Below are positions 8,173-16,009 of a stretch of 64,000 nucleotides of DNA, piece after piece. A model generated the notes under the pieces. That model searched no databases, was not told the origin of the DNA, and saw only the letters and a list, made by a program, of their open reading frames with translations. Each line of letters opens with the position of its first letter. The stretch's first letter is position 1. A program made the position numbers and the translations under genes. Location of the stretch: the NCBI RefSeq assembly GCF_000399685.1, contig NZ_KB976987.1, positions 1,627,184 through 1,691,183 on the forward strand, read 5' to 3'. The DNA comes from Acinetobacter pittii ANC 4050. GTDB lineage: Bacteria; Pseudomonadota; Gammaproteobacteria; Pseudomonadales; Moraxellaceae.

Positions 8173-8979
8173 TTATTTTATGGTTATAGTAGGATAAGTA
8201 ATTGTAAATTTACATCTATTATTATTTTTTTCAAATATATTAATTAAAGGCTTTTTATAACTTATGGCTTGAGGATATAAATCTAATAAAATATCATTAT
8301 TATCCTGATTATAGCGATTTACTTCCTTATCCACTTTAAAGTTATTTAAAGCTTCATCTTCTTCATTATCAGACTGAACTTCAGCATATATAATTTTATC
8401 GCGAACAGCCTTACATTTAAATTCTTTATTTAAAATTTTACTATTTAAAACCACATAATAATCAGGACTATAATTAAAGTTCCACTCTTGATTAATAAAT
8501 TTACTGTACTCCAATTCATATTTTATTTTATACAGCTTACATTCCCCAGGTTGATATTCTTGAATTAACTTATTCTGTGGCTGTTCAACTATAGTTTCAT
8601 CATTATTTTTAAAAATAAATTTTTCAGGCAAATCACTATTATCGGCAACAAAAAATCTTGTATTATTTTTTACTAAAATATCTACATCAACTATTTTCTT
8701 AGGATGACTATCTAAACTTTTCTCGGAAGAAAACCTGATTACCCGCTCTATACCGCCACAATTATCATAATAATTGTTATCAAAACTTCCAAATGGAAGA
8801 GTCCATTTGAAATTACCTTCCCCTTCAACAGGAAGAGCAGGTTCTTTTAAACCACCTTTCCCTCCACCCGTACCCTGAATAGATACCCCACCGCCCCACA
8901 AGCTTCCATTTCCTTGTTCACCACATCCTGAAATAATAAATCCAAGACCTAATAATAAAGGAAGATGTCTAAAAATCAT
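8173..8979 (-). CDS. Putative lipoprotein of unknown function
   Basis: 268 residues starting MIFRHLPLLLGLGFIISGCGEQ: a short signal peptide with an ISGC lipobox, so the mature N-terminal Cys is probably lipidated. A glycine-rich linker (GGGVSIQGTGGGKGG) follows, as in many surface or periplasmic lipoproteins. The rest is charged, with a few cysteines (DNCGG, GECKLYK, EFKCKAVR, NRCKFTI) that could form disulfides. No family recognised. It is monocistronic, with a tandem-hairpin terminator downstream and a 600-bp gap upstream. Confidence 0.7.
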   Translation of the reverse strand: MIFRHLPLLLGLGFIISGCGEQGNGSLWGGGVSIQGTGGGKGGLKEPALPVEGEGNFKWTLPFGSFDNNYYDNCGGIERVIRFSSEKSLDSHPKKIVDVDILVKNNTRFFVADNSDLPEKFIFKNNDETIVEQPQNKLIQEYQPGECKLYKIKYELEYSKFINQEWNFNYSPDYYVVLNSKILNKEFKCKAVRDKIIYAEVQSDNEEDEALNNFKVDKEVNRYNQDNNDILLDLYPQAISYKKPLINIFEKNNNRCKFTITYPTITIK

Positions 8980-9581
8980 AAAATACTCAATTTAAAAAAA
9001 CTGAACAAATTCTAACATTTTTTTATTTTTATATAATTCACGTTACAAAAAAAATAATCACACCTTCTTTAGATTTTAATCTTTAAATTCTATTTAATAT
9101 ACTTTTGAAAACCAAAATATTTTAAAACTTCATTAAACTTCTGACTATCTAGAAAAAAATATATCCTACTACTATTACATATTACTTTTACTTGCTTTTT
9201 ATAATACTGCTATAAATAGTTACCCCACCTTTAATTAATAACAAAGATTATAAAGATTAACCTTATATTTTACAATCATATAAAAATCAAACCTCTACTC
9301 TTTCACCCCATCTCACCTTAAATACCACTTCATTTCTATCTTTCAATAAGCCATTAAAAAATAAGTATATTCAATTATTCTTAAAAATGATTTTACAGTT
9401 TGTTATCATGGTTAACTTTTGTAAAAAATCTACATTTATTAATATAACTACCACACTACATATAAATATTTATTTATTTTCATCTTTATGATGCGGCTTT
9501 ATTTTTTATTAGCTTATGAAAATTAATAAAAAATAAATCTTTTATGAAGTAATAGCCTTTAAAACATCTATGGAAAATTAA
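8980..9581. other. AT-rich divergent intergenic region
   Basis: About 600 bp between the lipoprotein gene (minus) and the aminotransferase operon (plus). No ORF, RNA gene or clear operator was found. It must contain the promoter of the operon starting at 9582. Confidence 0.5.
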
Positions 9582-10817
9582 ATGAATAGTAAGTTTGAAA
9601 ACCTCCTAAATAAATTTAAGGGTGACGGTCCTTATCTATTTATTGACAATCAACCCATGATTGATGCCGCTTCCGGTACATTTAATCTACCTTTAGGCTA
9701 TACACATCCTCGTTTAAGCAACAAGCTCAAGCAACAAATTGATCGTTGTGCACATTTAAGTTCTGCTTATACGAATGAGATGTCGCAAGAAATTTTGAAA
9801 AAATTAACGCCTTATTTACCTTCAGAAATTAATCGAATCTGGCTGCGTGATGTTTCTGGTTCTGGTGCAGTGGAATGTGCAATTCGAATGGCACAAAAAT
9901 TTACTGGCCGTTCAGGTGTTATCACTCTCTATATGGCACATCACGGTCAATCGCTTGCTACAGCACAAATTTCAGGTAATGCATTTAGAATTAAAGATTT
10001 CCAAGTTGTAATTCCTGATTCTTTAAAAATACCATTACCCTCTACTGTAGAAAATCAAAGTGACATTCATAATCTTGATGAATATATAGACTTAGACCAT
10101 TTGATTGAATTTGGTTCAAATAAAAATATAGCCTGTTTAATTATTGAACCAATTTTAGGAAATGGCGGAAATATTGTTATCCCGCAAAAATTTTATAGTT
10201 ATCTCCGTGAGTTCTGTGATCGCCACAATATTGTGCTAGTTGCCGACGAAGTACAAACTGGTTTTGGAAGAACAGGAACATTTTTCGCCTCAAACGGTTA
10301 TGCAAAGTGTTTAAACCCAGACATTATTGTCTTTGCTAAAGGTGCTGGTGGTATTGGTATTCCTGTAGGTGGTGTACTCATGAAAGAAAAAATGGATGTC
10401 TTAGAAGCTTTTGAACACTCAAGTACTTCTGGCGCGAACCCCCTTTCTTTAGTGGCCTTAGATGAAACTATTTCAATTATTGAAGATGAAAAAATCTTAG
10501 AAAACGTACAAAAAAATGAGCTCTATTTAAAAGAGGGTTTATTAAGACTACAAGAAAAATATCTAGAAATAACGAACGTTCGGGGGTTGGGTTATATGTA
10601 TGGTTTTGACACCCCTTCTCCAGAGTTTGCAGCTCAATGCATTAAGACAGCTTCGAGTTTAGGTCTCATTATTCGTGGTGCTCGTTATGGAAAAAGTTCT
10701 GCTCTAAAAGTACGCCCGCCTTTAATTTGTGAACGAGCCCACCTAGATGAAATATTAAATAAGCTTGATCAAACCTTCAACATTTTAACCCAAGTACAAT
10801 ACGAGGCAGCCGTATAA
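9582..10817 (+). CDS. Class III PLP-dependent aminotransferase
   Basis: 411 residues with the fold-type I class III pattern. It shows AASGTFNLPLGYTHPRL near the N-terminus, VSGSGAVECAIRMAQ for the PLP phosphate, CLIIEPILGNGG, LVADEVQTGFGRTGTFFA (the Asp that pairs with the PLP ring) and VFAKGAGGIGIPVGG (Schiff-base Lys). The C-terminus has VRPPLICERAHLDEIL, the usual end of omega-aminotransferases of the GabT/ornithine type. It opens a three-gene operon with a polyol-type dehydrogenase (its ATG overlaps this stop codon) and a HAD phosphatase. That set could aminate, dephosphorylate and oxidise a sugar or polyol. The substrate is not readable from sequence. Confidence 0.88.
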   Translation: MNSKFENLLNKFKGDGPYLFIDNQPMIDAASGTFNLPLGYTHPRLSNKLKQQIDRCAHLSSAYTNEMSQEILKKLTPYLPSEINRIWLRDVSGSGAVECAIRMAQKFTGRSGVITLYMAHHGQSLATAQISGNAFRIKDFQVVIPDSLKIPLPSTVENQSDIHNLDEYIDLDHLIEFGSNKNIACLIIEPILGNGGNIVIPQKFYSYLREFCDRHNIVLVADEVQTGFGRTGTFFASNGYAKCLNPDIIVFAKGAGGIGIPVGGVLMKEKMDVLEAFEHSSTSGANPLSLVALDETISIIEDEKILENVQKNELYLKEGLLRLQEKYLEITNVRGLGYMYGFDTPSPEFAAQCIKTASSLGLIIRGARYGKSSALKVRPPLICERAHLDEILNKLDQTFNILTQVQYEAAV

Positions 10818-11878
10818 TGAAAGCATTAAAATATTTAGACCAATGGAAAGTCAACTTAACTGAAACTAAAGAATTGCATTGTATTGAGGCTGACGATGTT
10901 ATTGTAAATATTCAAGTTTGTGGTATTTGCGGCACAGATGTTGGAATTATTACGGGCGATTATCCAGTAGCACATCCGGGTGTTACTCTTGGGCATGAAA
11001 CAGCGGGAGCTGTAACGCAAGTAGGCAATGACGTAAGAGATTTTAAAGTGGGCGATCGTGTTGTGATTAACCCAACATACTCTTGCCAAAAATGTAGAAT
11101 GTGCCAAATCGGAAATTTTAATCACTGTGAAACGAAAGTAGGCACAGAGGCTGGCGTTTCTTATGATGGTGCTTTTGCAGAACAGTACCGCGCAAAAGAA
11201 AAATTTCTAATTAAAATTGATGATCACGTTTCTTTTGCTGCTGCATCATTAACCGAGCCATTAAGTTGTACGATCACAGGTGTAGATAAACTATCAATTA
11301 CCCACACCAATATTCGTGCTGCCGTAATTGGTGCAGGACCGATGGGGATGCTCTACTTATGGGTATTACATCATAGAGGTGTGAATGCATTTATGGTCGA
11401 AAAAAATCAATATCGTTATGATTTTGCTCGCAGAAATCTTCCTGCAGCAGCTTCAATTTATCAAGATTTTGAAGAGGCTATGCAAGCAGAATATCCAGAA
11501 CAAGACGCTTATATCGACTTAGTAGTTGATACGACTGGCTATTTGACAGAAGTTGTTTGTGAGCATCTTGCACCGGGTGGAAAATTACTCAATATTGCCC
11601 TCAAAGATAAAAAAGCAACTATCGATGTTTTAAAAATTGCAGATAAAAGTTTATCTATTATGGGTTCAATTGACTCGCTAAATAATAGCTTTGAACGCGC
11701 ATATGCAATGATTCGTGATGGTCATATACCAGCAGAACGTTTAATTAGCCATGAATTTCCAATTTCGGAGTATGAAAAAGCATTTCAAATTGTAGGGTGT
11801 GATATTAATCAACAAAAGCTCATCCCACCTCAAAATCCTAATTGCAAAGTTTTACTTCGTATTGCAGAGGTTGGGTAA
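10817..11878 (+). CDS. Zinc-dependent medium-chain alcohol/polyol dehydrogenase
   Basis: 353 residues of the GroES-like MDR family (threonine, sorbitol and Zn-alcohol dehydrogenases). The catalytic zinc ligands appear in VCGICGTDVG (Cys) and LGHETAG (His-Glu). Structural zinc cysteines are in CQKCRMCQIGNFNHCE. The Rossmann loop is VIGAGPMGMLYLWVL (GxGPxG), and the acidic E of FMVEKNQ at the end of the second strand favours NAD over NADP. The start overlaps the aminotransferase stop by one base, indicating translational coupling. In polyol dehydrogenases such as GutB this chemistry oxidises a secondary or primary alcohol to a carbonyl. Substrate unknown. Confidence 0.88.
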   Translation: MKALKYLDQWKVNLTETKELHCIEADDVIVNIQVCGICGTDVGIITGDYPVAHPGVTLGHETAGAVTQVGNDVRDFKVGDRVVINPTYSCQKCRMCQIGNFNHCETKVGTEAGVSYDGAFAEQYRAKEKFLIKIDDHVSFAAASLTEPLSCTITGVDKLSITHTNIRAAVIGAGPMGMLYLWVLHHRGVNAFMVEKNQYRYDFARRNLPAAASIYQDFEEAMQAEYPEQDAYIDLVVDTTGYLTEVVCEHLAPGGKLLNIALKDKKATIDVLKIADKSLSIMGSIDSLNNSFERAYAMIRDGHIPAERLISHEFPISEYEKAFQIVGCDINQQKLIPPQNPNCKVLLRIAEVG

Positions 11879-11886
11879 ATTATATT

Positions 11887-12519
11887 ATGACTCAGCTGAC
11901 TATTATTTTTGATATTGATGGAGTAATTGTAGATAGTGAACAACTCCATTTTGATGCACTTTTAAAAGCGGTTCCTGAACAGGCTAAAAATTTTAACGCT
12001 GAACAACTCATAGGTCTGAGCTTAGAAGCAACTTTAGATACTTTAGGGATTCCAAAACATAGACATCTCGATCTAACAGCTCAACTTACTGATATATATA
12101 ATAGTATGTTACATACTAAATATTTAAGATCAGGTATCCAAGACTTCATCACAAGTTTAGAAAAGAAGCAGATCCCATTTGGCTTTGTATCTACAGCCCC
12201 TCGGGATGTCTGTTTATCAAATCTTGGTTTATTAGATTTACGAGGAGAAATACAGCTCATTTCTGGAACCGATATTGCACGTACAAAACCTTATCCAGAT
12301 CCATATCTTGAGATGCTAAATATTTTAGAGGCAGATCCTAAACAAACAATAGTGATTGAAGACACTGATTTAGGAATTACCGCTGCACATCAGGCAGAGA
12401 TTAAATATATTTATGGTTGGCCACATGCTTTGTCTAAACAACAAAACTATCTGCAAGCTACCGAAGTAATTCAATCTTTAGATCAGATTAATATCATTAA
12501 TTTGCTCGAGAGTTTTTAA
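11887..12519 (+). CDS. HAD family sugar-phosphatase/phosphomutase-like hydrolase
   Basis: 210 residues from the ATG at 11887; an earlier start would overlap the dehydrogenase by 12 codons and is less likely. The four HAD motifs are present: FDIDGVIVDSE (nucleophile Asp, general acid Asp), FVSTAP (motif II Thr/Ser), the Lys of ARTKPYPDPY (motif III) and VIEDTDLG (motif IV). The cap is the small helical C1 type of beta-phosphoglucomutase and 2-deoxyglucose-6-phosphatase enzymes. It ends the operon at a strong terminator. As a sugar-phosphate phosphatase it would complement the aminotransferase and the dehydrogenase. Confidence 0.87.
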   Translation: MTQLTIIFDIDGVIVDSEQLHFDALLKAVPEQAKNFNAEQLIGLSLEATLDTLGIPKHRHLDLTAQLTDIYNSMLHTKYLRSGIQDFITSLEKKQIPFGFVSTAPRDVCLSNLGLLDLRGEIQLISGTDIARTKPYPDPYLEMLNILEADPKQTIVIEDTDLGITAAHQAEIKYIYGWPHALSKQQNYLQATEVIQSLDQINIINLLESF

Positions 12520-12560
12520 CTTCAACTCTTCCACATATAGTGTTTAAAAAATAATTTGTA

Positions 12561-12591
12561 GATAAAAGAGAGTTCTGTACTCTCTTTTATC
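12561..12591 (+). terminator. Terminator of the aminotransferase operon
   Basis: A perfect 12-bp stem, GATAAAAGAGAG with CTCTCTTTTATC and a 7-nt loop, lies 42 bp after the HAD gene stop. The T-tract is inside the stem. Confidence 0.75.
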
Positions 12592-12689
12592 ATCACAATA
12601 CATGTTTGCTAGTCAGGCAATATTGATATTAATTTACTTTTAATATTCACCAAAGTGTACAGCCTATATTTTGCAAAATATTGATTAAA

Positions 12690-13016
12690 TTATGATTTTT
12701 TAGCACTACTAAAGCCTTTTAAAAAGGCGCTACAATTAACCGTTTCCAAATCATTATTTAAATTTTGTGAAGGAATAAAAAACTTACTCGCTATAGCTGG
12801 ATAGCCAGTTTTTAAGTGCCTCCCCGTGATCCAACCCAACTCTTTGACCTGCTCTAGATCCATCATTTCATACTTCACGGCTTTGTTGACTATTACACAT
12901 GCAGTAATAGCCACATCATCTTGATGGGTGATCGTTTTTGCATATACAAAAGAACCGACTGGGCAACCAATAACCAAACCTAAAACTAAAGACAAAAAAA
13001 TATGTTTTTTAGTCAA
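12690..13016 (-). CDS. Small exported protein of unknown function
   Basis: 108 residues beginning with a signal peptide (MTKKHIFLSLVLGLVIGCPVGSFVYA). The mature part of about 82 residues has two cysteines (TACVIVNK and TVNCSAFLKGF) that could form one disulfide. The size, the Cys pair and the export signal are reminiscent of periplasmic T6SS immunity proteins of the Rap1a/Tai type, but I cannot confirm this. The start is TTG with GGAAAG upstream. It lies alone between the operon terminator and a 106-bp dispersed repeat. Confidence 0.55.
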   Translation of the reverse strand: MTKKHIFLSLVLGLVIGCPVGSFVYAKTITHQDDVAITACVIVNKAVKYEMMDLEQVKELGWITGRHLKTGYPAIASKFFIPSQNLNNDLETVNCSAFLKGFSSAKKS

Positions 13017-13090
13017 AATAACTTTCCATAATAAATCGAAGCATAAAATTAAGTTCGCTAATATATAACTTCAAAAAATAATTAAAATTT

Positions 13091-13224
13091 TAGTTTTGTT
13101 CACCTTTTTTATAAGTCGTTGTATTTTTAAGTAATTACCCCTTGTCTCGTATAACATGGTCCTTTATAACCAGATAAGTTTTTTGTATATTTTACAAGCA
13201 AAAAAACACCTGTATTGGCAGGTA
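13091..13224. repeat. Dispersed repeat, copy 1
   Basis: The stretch from about 13119 to 13224 matches 15600-15706 over some 106 bp with few differences. Shared runs include TTGTATTTTTAAGTAATTA and ATAAGTTTTTTGTATATTTT. Weaker similarity extends left to about 13091. Both copies are non-coding and in the same orientation. Confidence 0.75.
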
Positions 13225-13228
13225 TTTT
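13198..13228 (-). terminator. Likely terminator of the LLM monooxygenase gene
   Basis: On the minus strand ACCTG-CCAATA-CAGGT is followed by GTTTTTTTG. It lies about 160 bp downstream of the monooxygenase stop codon, at the end of repeat copy 1. Confidence 0.45.
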
Positions 13229-13383
13229 AAAGGTAAAAGAAATACTCAATCAAAATAGTCTTTTCTATTTAGGGTGTAAACCTCTTAGAAAACAATAGAC
13301 TAACATATTGTTTTTAAAAATAATTAAATACTAATATTCATTTAATTATGACAAAATTGCTTACATACCTGTATAACCTCATA

Positions 13384-14508
13384 CTATTTTGAAAAGTGGT
13401 GACTTTGCTCTATAGATGAAGACAAAACGACTCTTTCTTTTAATATCGGCATGACATAATCACGGAAAAATGGAAACTCTTTTGTATAGTCGAAGAAAGA
13501 GAGCGTACACCCCGAGAAACCTGCTTCCTCTAGTGATGCTAAACCTTCCGCAACTTGTTCTGGAGTTCCCACAATTGGAAATCCACCAAATGCAGTTGCA
13601 ACACGATCATGAAAACTTGCAATTTGTTCGGGTGGCATGACTTTTGAAAAAGCAAACAAAGTATCTAAAATATGTTGGACCGCTTGTGAATCAGCATTTT
13701 CTAATTGTCGCTTCCATTCCACTTGCGCCTCCTCTTCTGTAGGACGGCAAATAATATGTGTAGTTGTAAGCACTTTAATGACTTTACCTAAAGTTTTTGC
13801 TTCATCTTTAAGCTGCTTAATTTCCTTACACGAATCTTCAAGCTTCAAATGTACAGGAGTAAATAAAAAGTCAGAATTTTTAAGTGCAAATTCTCGGCCT
13901 TCTTTAGAACCTGCTGCGTTAAAAATGGGCGGTAGTAGGGTTAAATTTGGTTTTCCATATGATCCTTTTGTTTGAAAGAATTCACCATTCCAATCAAATG
14001 GTTCTTTACTTTCCCATATTTTTTTTATTAGATTAAACCATTCTTGAGCATAACGATATCTCGTGGGGTGATCTTTAGGTAAATGTATTCCTAATGCGTC
14101 ATATTCTGGTTTATTCCATCCCGCTACAATGTTTACCCCTACGCGACCTTTACCAATTTGAGCCATGGTCGAAATTTGCTTTGCAGCAATAATCGGATGA
14201 TTCATGGAAGTATGCAATGTTGTAAAAATTTTAATTTTCTCGGTTTTAGCTAACAAAGCAGTTGCCCAAGTAATTGTATCTAAAACAGATCCCTGAAAAT
14301 CTTTTTTGCCCCCTAACCCAATGAAACGTGCAACGGGCAACATAAAATCAATTCCAGCTTTATCTGCCATTTGTGCTAGTTCTAAATTTTTATCCCAACT
14401 CGCTTCCCACCCATCATCAAGTGTAGAAGGAGTCATTCCGCCAGAACAATTTGAAGAAAAAATACCTAATTTAAATGTCTCAGATGTTTTAAAGTCATTA
14501 TCAAACAT
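13384..14508 (-). CDS. LLM class flavin-dependent monooxygenase
   Basis: 374 residues of the luciferase-like (bacterial luciferase/SsuD/RutA) TIM-barrel family, which use FMNH2 and O2. Typical segments are FSSNCSGGMTPSTLDDGW, LAQMADKAGIDFMLPVARF, ALLAKTEKIKIFTTLHT, GRVGVNIVAGWN followed by the FMN-binding region, HPTRYRYAQEW, and PIVGTPEQVAEGL near the C-terminus. These resemble the RutA/DmoA/NtaA branch that oxygenates pyrimidines, sulfides or chelators, but the substrate cannot be set. AAAGGAG precedes the ATG. No flavin reductase or transporter gene lies beside it, so its reduced flavin must come from elsewhere. Confidence 0.85.
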   Translation of the reverse strand: MFDNDFKTSETFKLGIFSSNCSGGMTPSTLDDGWEASWDKNLELAQMADKAGIDFMLPVARFIGLGGKKDFQGSVLDTITWATALLAKTEKIKIFTTLHTSMNHPIIAAKQISTMAQIGKGRVGVNIVAGWNKPEYDALGIHLPKDHPTRYRYAQEWFNLIKKIWESKEPFDWNGEFFQTKGSYGKPNLTLLPPIFNAAGSKEGREFALKNSDFLFTPVHLKLEDSCKEIKQLKDEAKTLGKVIKVLTTTHIICRPTEEEAQVEWKRQLENADSQAVQHILDTLFAFSKVMPPEQIASFHDRVATAFGGFPIVGTPEQVAEGLASLEEAGFSGCTLSFFDYTKEFPFFRDYVMPILKERVVLSSSIEQSHHFSK

Positions 14509-14773
14509 AATTACTCCTTTTAATTAAATCTTTTAAATATAAATAGTTAATTAAGCAAATAAATAAAACGAAGACTCATTTACTTATTCTAAAAATTTAC
14601 CTAAAAACAAAGCCACCAATAAAATTTTAAAATATAAATTAAAAAATATCAGTAAGTTAAACACACAACCCTTCAGTTCAAAACTAATAAAAAAGTCACT
14701 CTAAAGGAATTAAAAATACTATTTCGAATTGAGTAAAATAATTAATTAAGCTCAACCAATAAATAATATATTT

Positions 14774-15001
14774 TTAGTACTCTCCTATTAAATAATAAAC
14801 TTTTTGGGCGATGACAACTTCCATTGCCGAGTAATAATCTCCTTCCTCAAATAACTTTTTATCTTTTGGATTATAGACAAAATTACCGCAATCATCACCA
14901 AAGTAACATCTAGGACCATATATTCTATCTCCCACCATATATTCAATTAATTTAATTTTTTCCCGAGTATTTGGGTTATATGCAGTAAATTTCATTCTCA
15001 T
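14774..15001 (-). CDS. Small hypothetical protein
   Basis: 75 residues, Tyr- and Gly-rich (GDRIYGPRCYFGDDCGNFVY), with two cysteines and no signal peptide. AGGGAA sits eight bases before the ATG. It looks like a small compact cytoplasmic protein; family not recognised. Confidence 0.5.
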   Translation of the reverse strand: MRMKFTAYNPNTREKIKLIEYMVGDRIYGPRCYFGDDCGNFVYNPKDKKLFEEGDYYSAMEVVIAQKVYYLIGEY

Positions 15002-15068
15002 GATTTATTCCCTGATACAAGCATATAAAATATTTTCTAGATTTCAAAAAAGATAATTAATATAAAAA

Positions 15069-15254
15069 TTATTTTTTCCTAGTTTTAGAATTTATGCATG
15101 CCTCTTGTAAGGCATTTAATGCAGCAGGTTCTAACAGATCTGTCATTAAGCTTTTAAAATGCACACATTCATTTGTCTCTTTGGTTACTCTTGAACTTTG
15201 AACTGCACAACCGCAAAAAAAACAAAATATAAAAACCATAGAAAAAAATTTCAT
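15069..15254 (-). CDS. Small putative lipoprotein
   Basis: 61 residues from the ATG at 15254, which has GGAAA five bases upstream. The N-terminus MKFFSMVFIFCFFCGC is a short signal peptide with an FCGC lipobox. The mature part is about 45 residues with two more cysteines (NECVHF, EACINS). Function unknown. Confidence 0.55.
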   Translation of the reverse strand: MKFFSMVFIFCFFCGCAVQSSRVTKETNECVHFKSLMTDLLEPAALNALQEACINSKTRKK

Positions 15255-15569
15255 AAAAATTTCCAAATAATATATAAAGGTATGAAACAGTCATAAACTG
15301 TGTAATGAAGTTTTATATGGGAGAAAATTAAAGACTAAGCTGATAACGATCTATACATTCATATTTATCTGCTTTACTGAACGTAACACGTACAGTAATC
15401 AATAAATCGTATTTGGGAATATTTTTTATACCCACATAAATCCCCCCAGTTACTAACTTAAAAGTAAAGGTAAAATAATATGATTTTTTTCATAAATCTC
15501 TTTACCCTAATAAATTCAAAAAGATAAATTTAATTTTTTTAATATATATCCTTTAAGAATCACTATAAT

Positions 15570-15706
15570 TTTTGTTTTGTTCCTGTTTCTTATATTTCTT
15601 TGTATTTTTAAGTAATTAACTCTTGTCTCATACAACATGTATCGTTATAAACGCATAAGTTTTTTTGTATATTTTATAAGCAATAAAACAATCCATATTG
15701 ACAGGC
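15570..15706. repeat. Dispersed repeat, copy 2
   Basis: Matches 13091-13224 in the same orientation (best from 15600). This copy runs almost directly into the DUF1826 remnant at 15718, and its end is more degraded than copy 1 (the small hairpin is broken). Confidence 0.75.
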
Positions 15707-15717
15707 TTCGAATACTA

Positions 15718-15825
15718 TATTTGTGGCTTTTAGCTATAGATCATCCCTTTCAGAAGGTCTTGCGTTTTGTTCACCGAATGTCTTTAGAAAAAGATGGTGA
15801 GCATCGTTTGCTGTTGATTTATTAA
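15718..15825 (+). pseudogene. Remnant of a DUF1826 gene 3' end
   Basis: The translated stretch LWLLAIDHPFQKVLRFVHRM...EKDGEHRLLLIY aligns with the last 35 residues of the gene at 1-606 (IWRLAVDHPTQKVLPCVHRA...EKDGEYRLLLIC). By hand 79 of 108 bases match, both copies ending at the same stop codon. Nothing of the N-terminal part remains; upstream sequence is the dispersed repeat. Divergence shows this is an old copy or one from another lineage. Confidence 0.75.
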
Positions 15826-15946
15826 ATATTTTAGTGGTTTTAGTCTTTTAATGACTTAAATATAATGCCTCTTTATTAGTTGCATAACTTGAAGTCATTT
15901 TTATCCAAGAAAAAGTAAAAACAATAAAAAATTATGATTAAAGTAG

Positions 15947-15977
15947 TTGACCCTCACGTAACGTAAGCCCCTAGCAT
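15947..15977 (+). promoter_or_regulatory. MerR-type promoter and operator
   Basis: TTGACC (15947-15952) and TAGCAT (15972-15977) are separated by 19 bp, the over-long spacer typical of MerR-activated promoters. The spacer carries the imperfect palindrome CTCACGT-A-ACGTAAG. It lies 32 bp before the MerR gene, so autoregulation is likely. Confidence 0.65.
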
Positions 15978-16009
15978 AAAACACACCTAAGGAAGAAGGA
16001 GCTAAAAAG

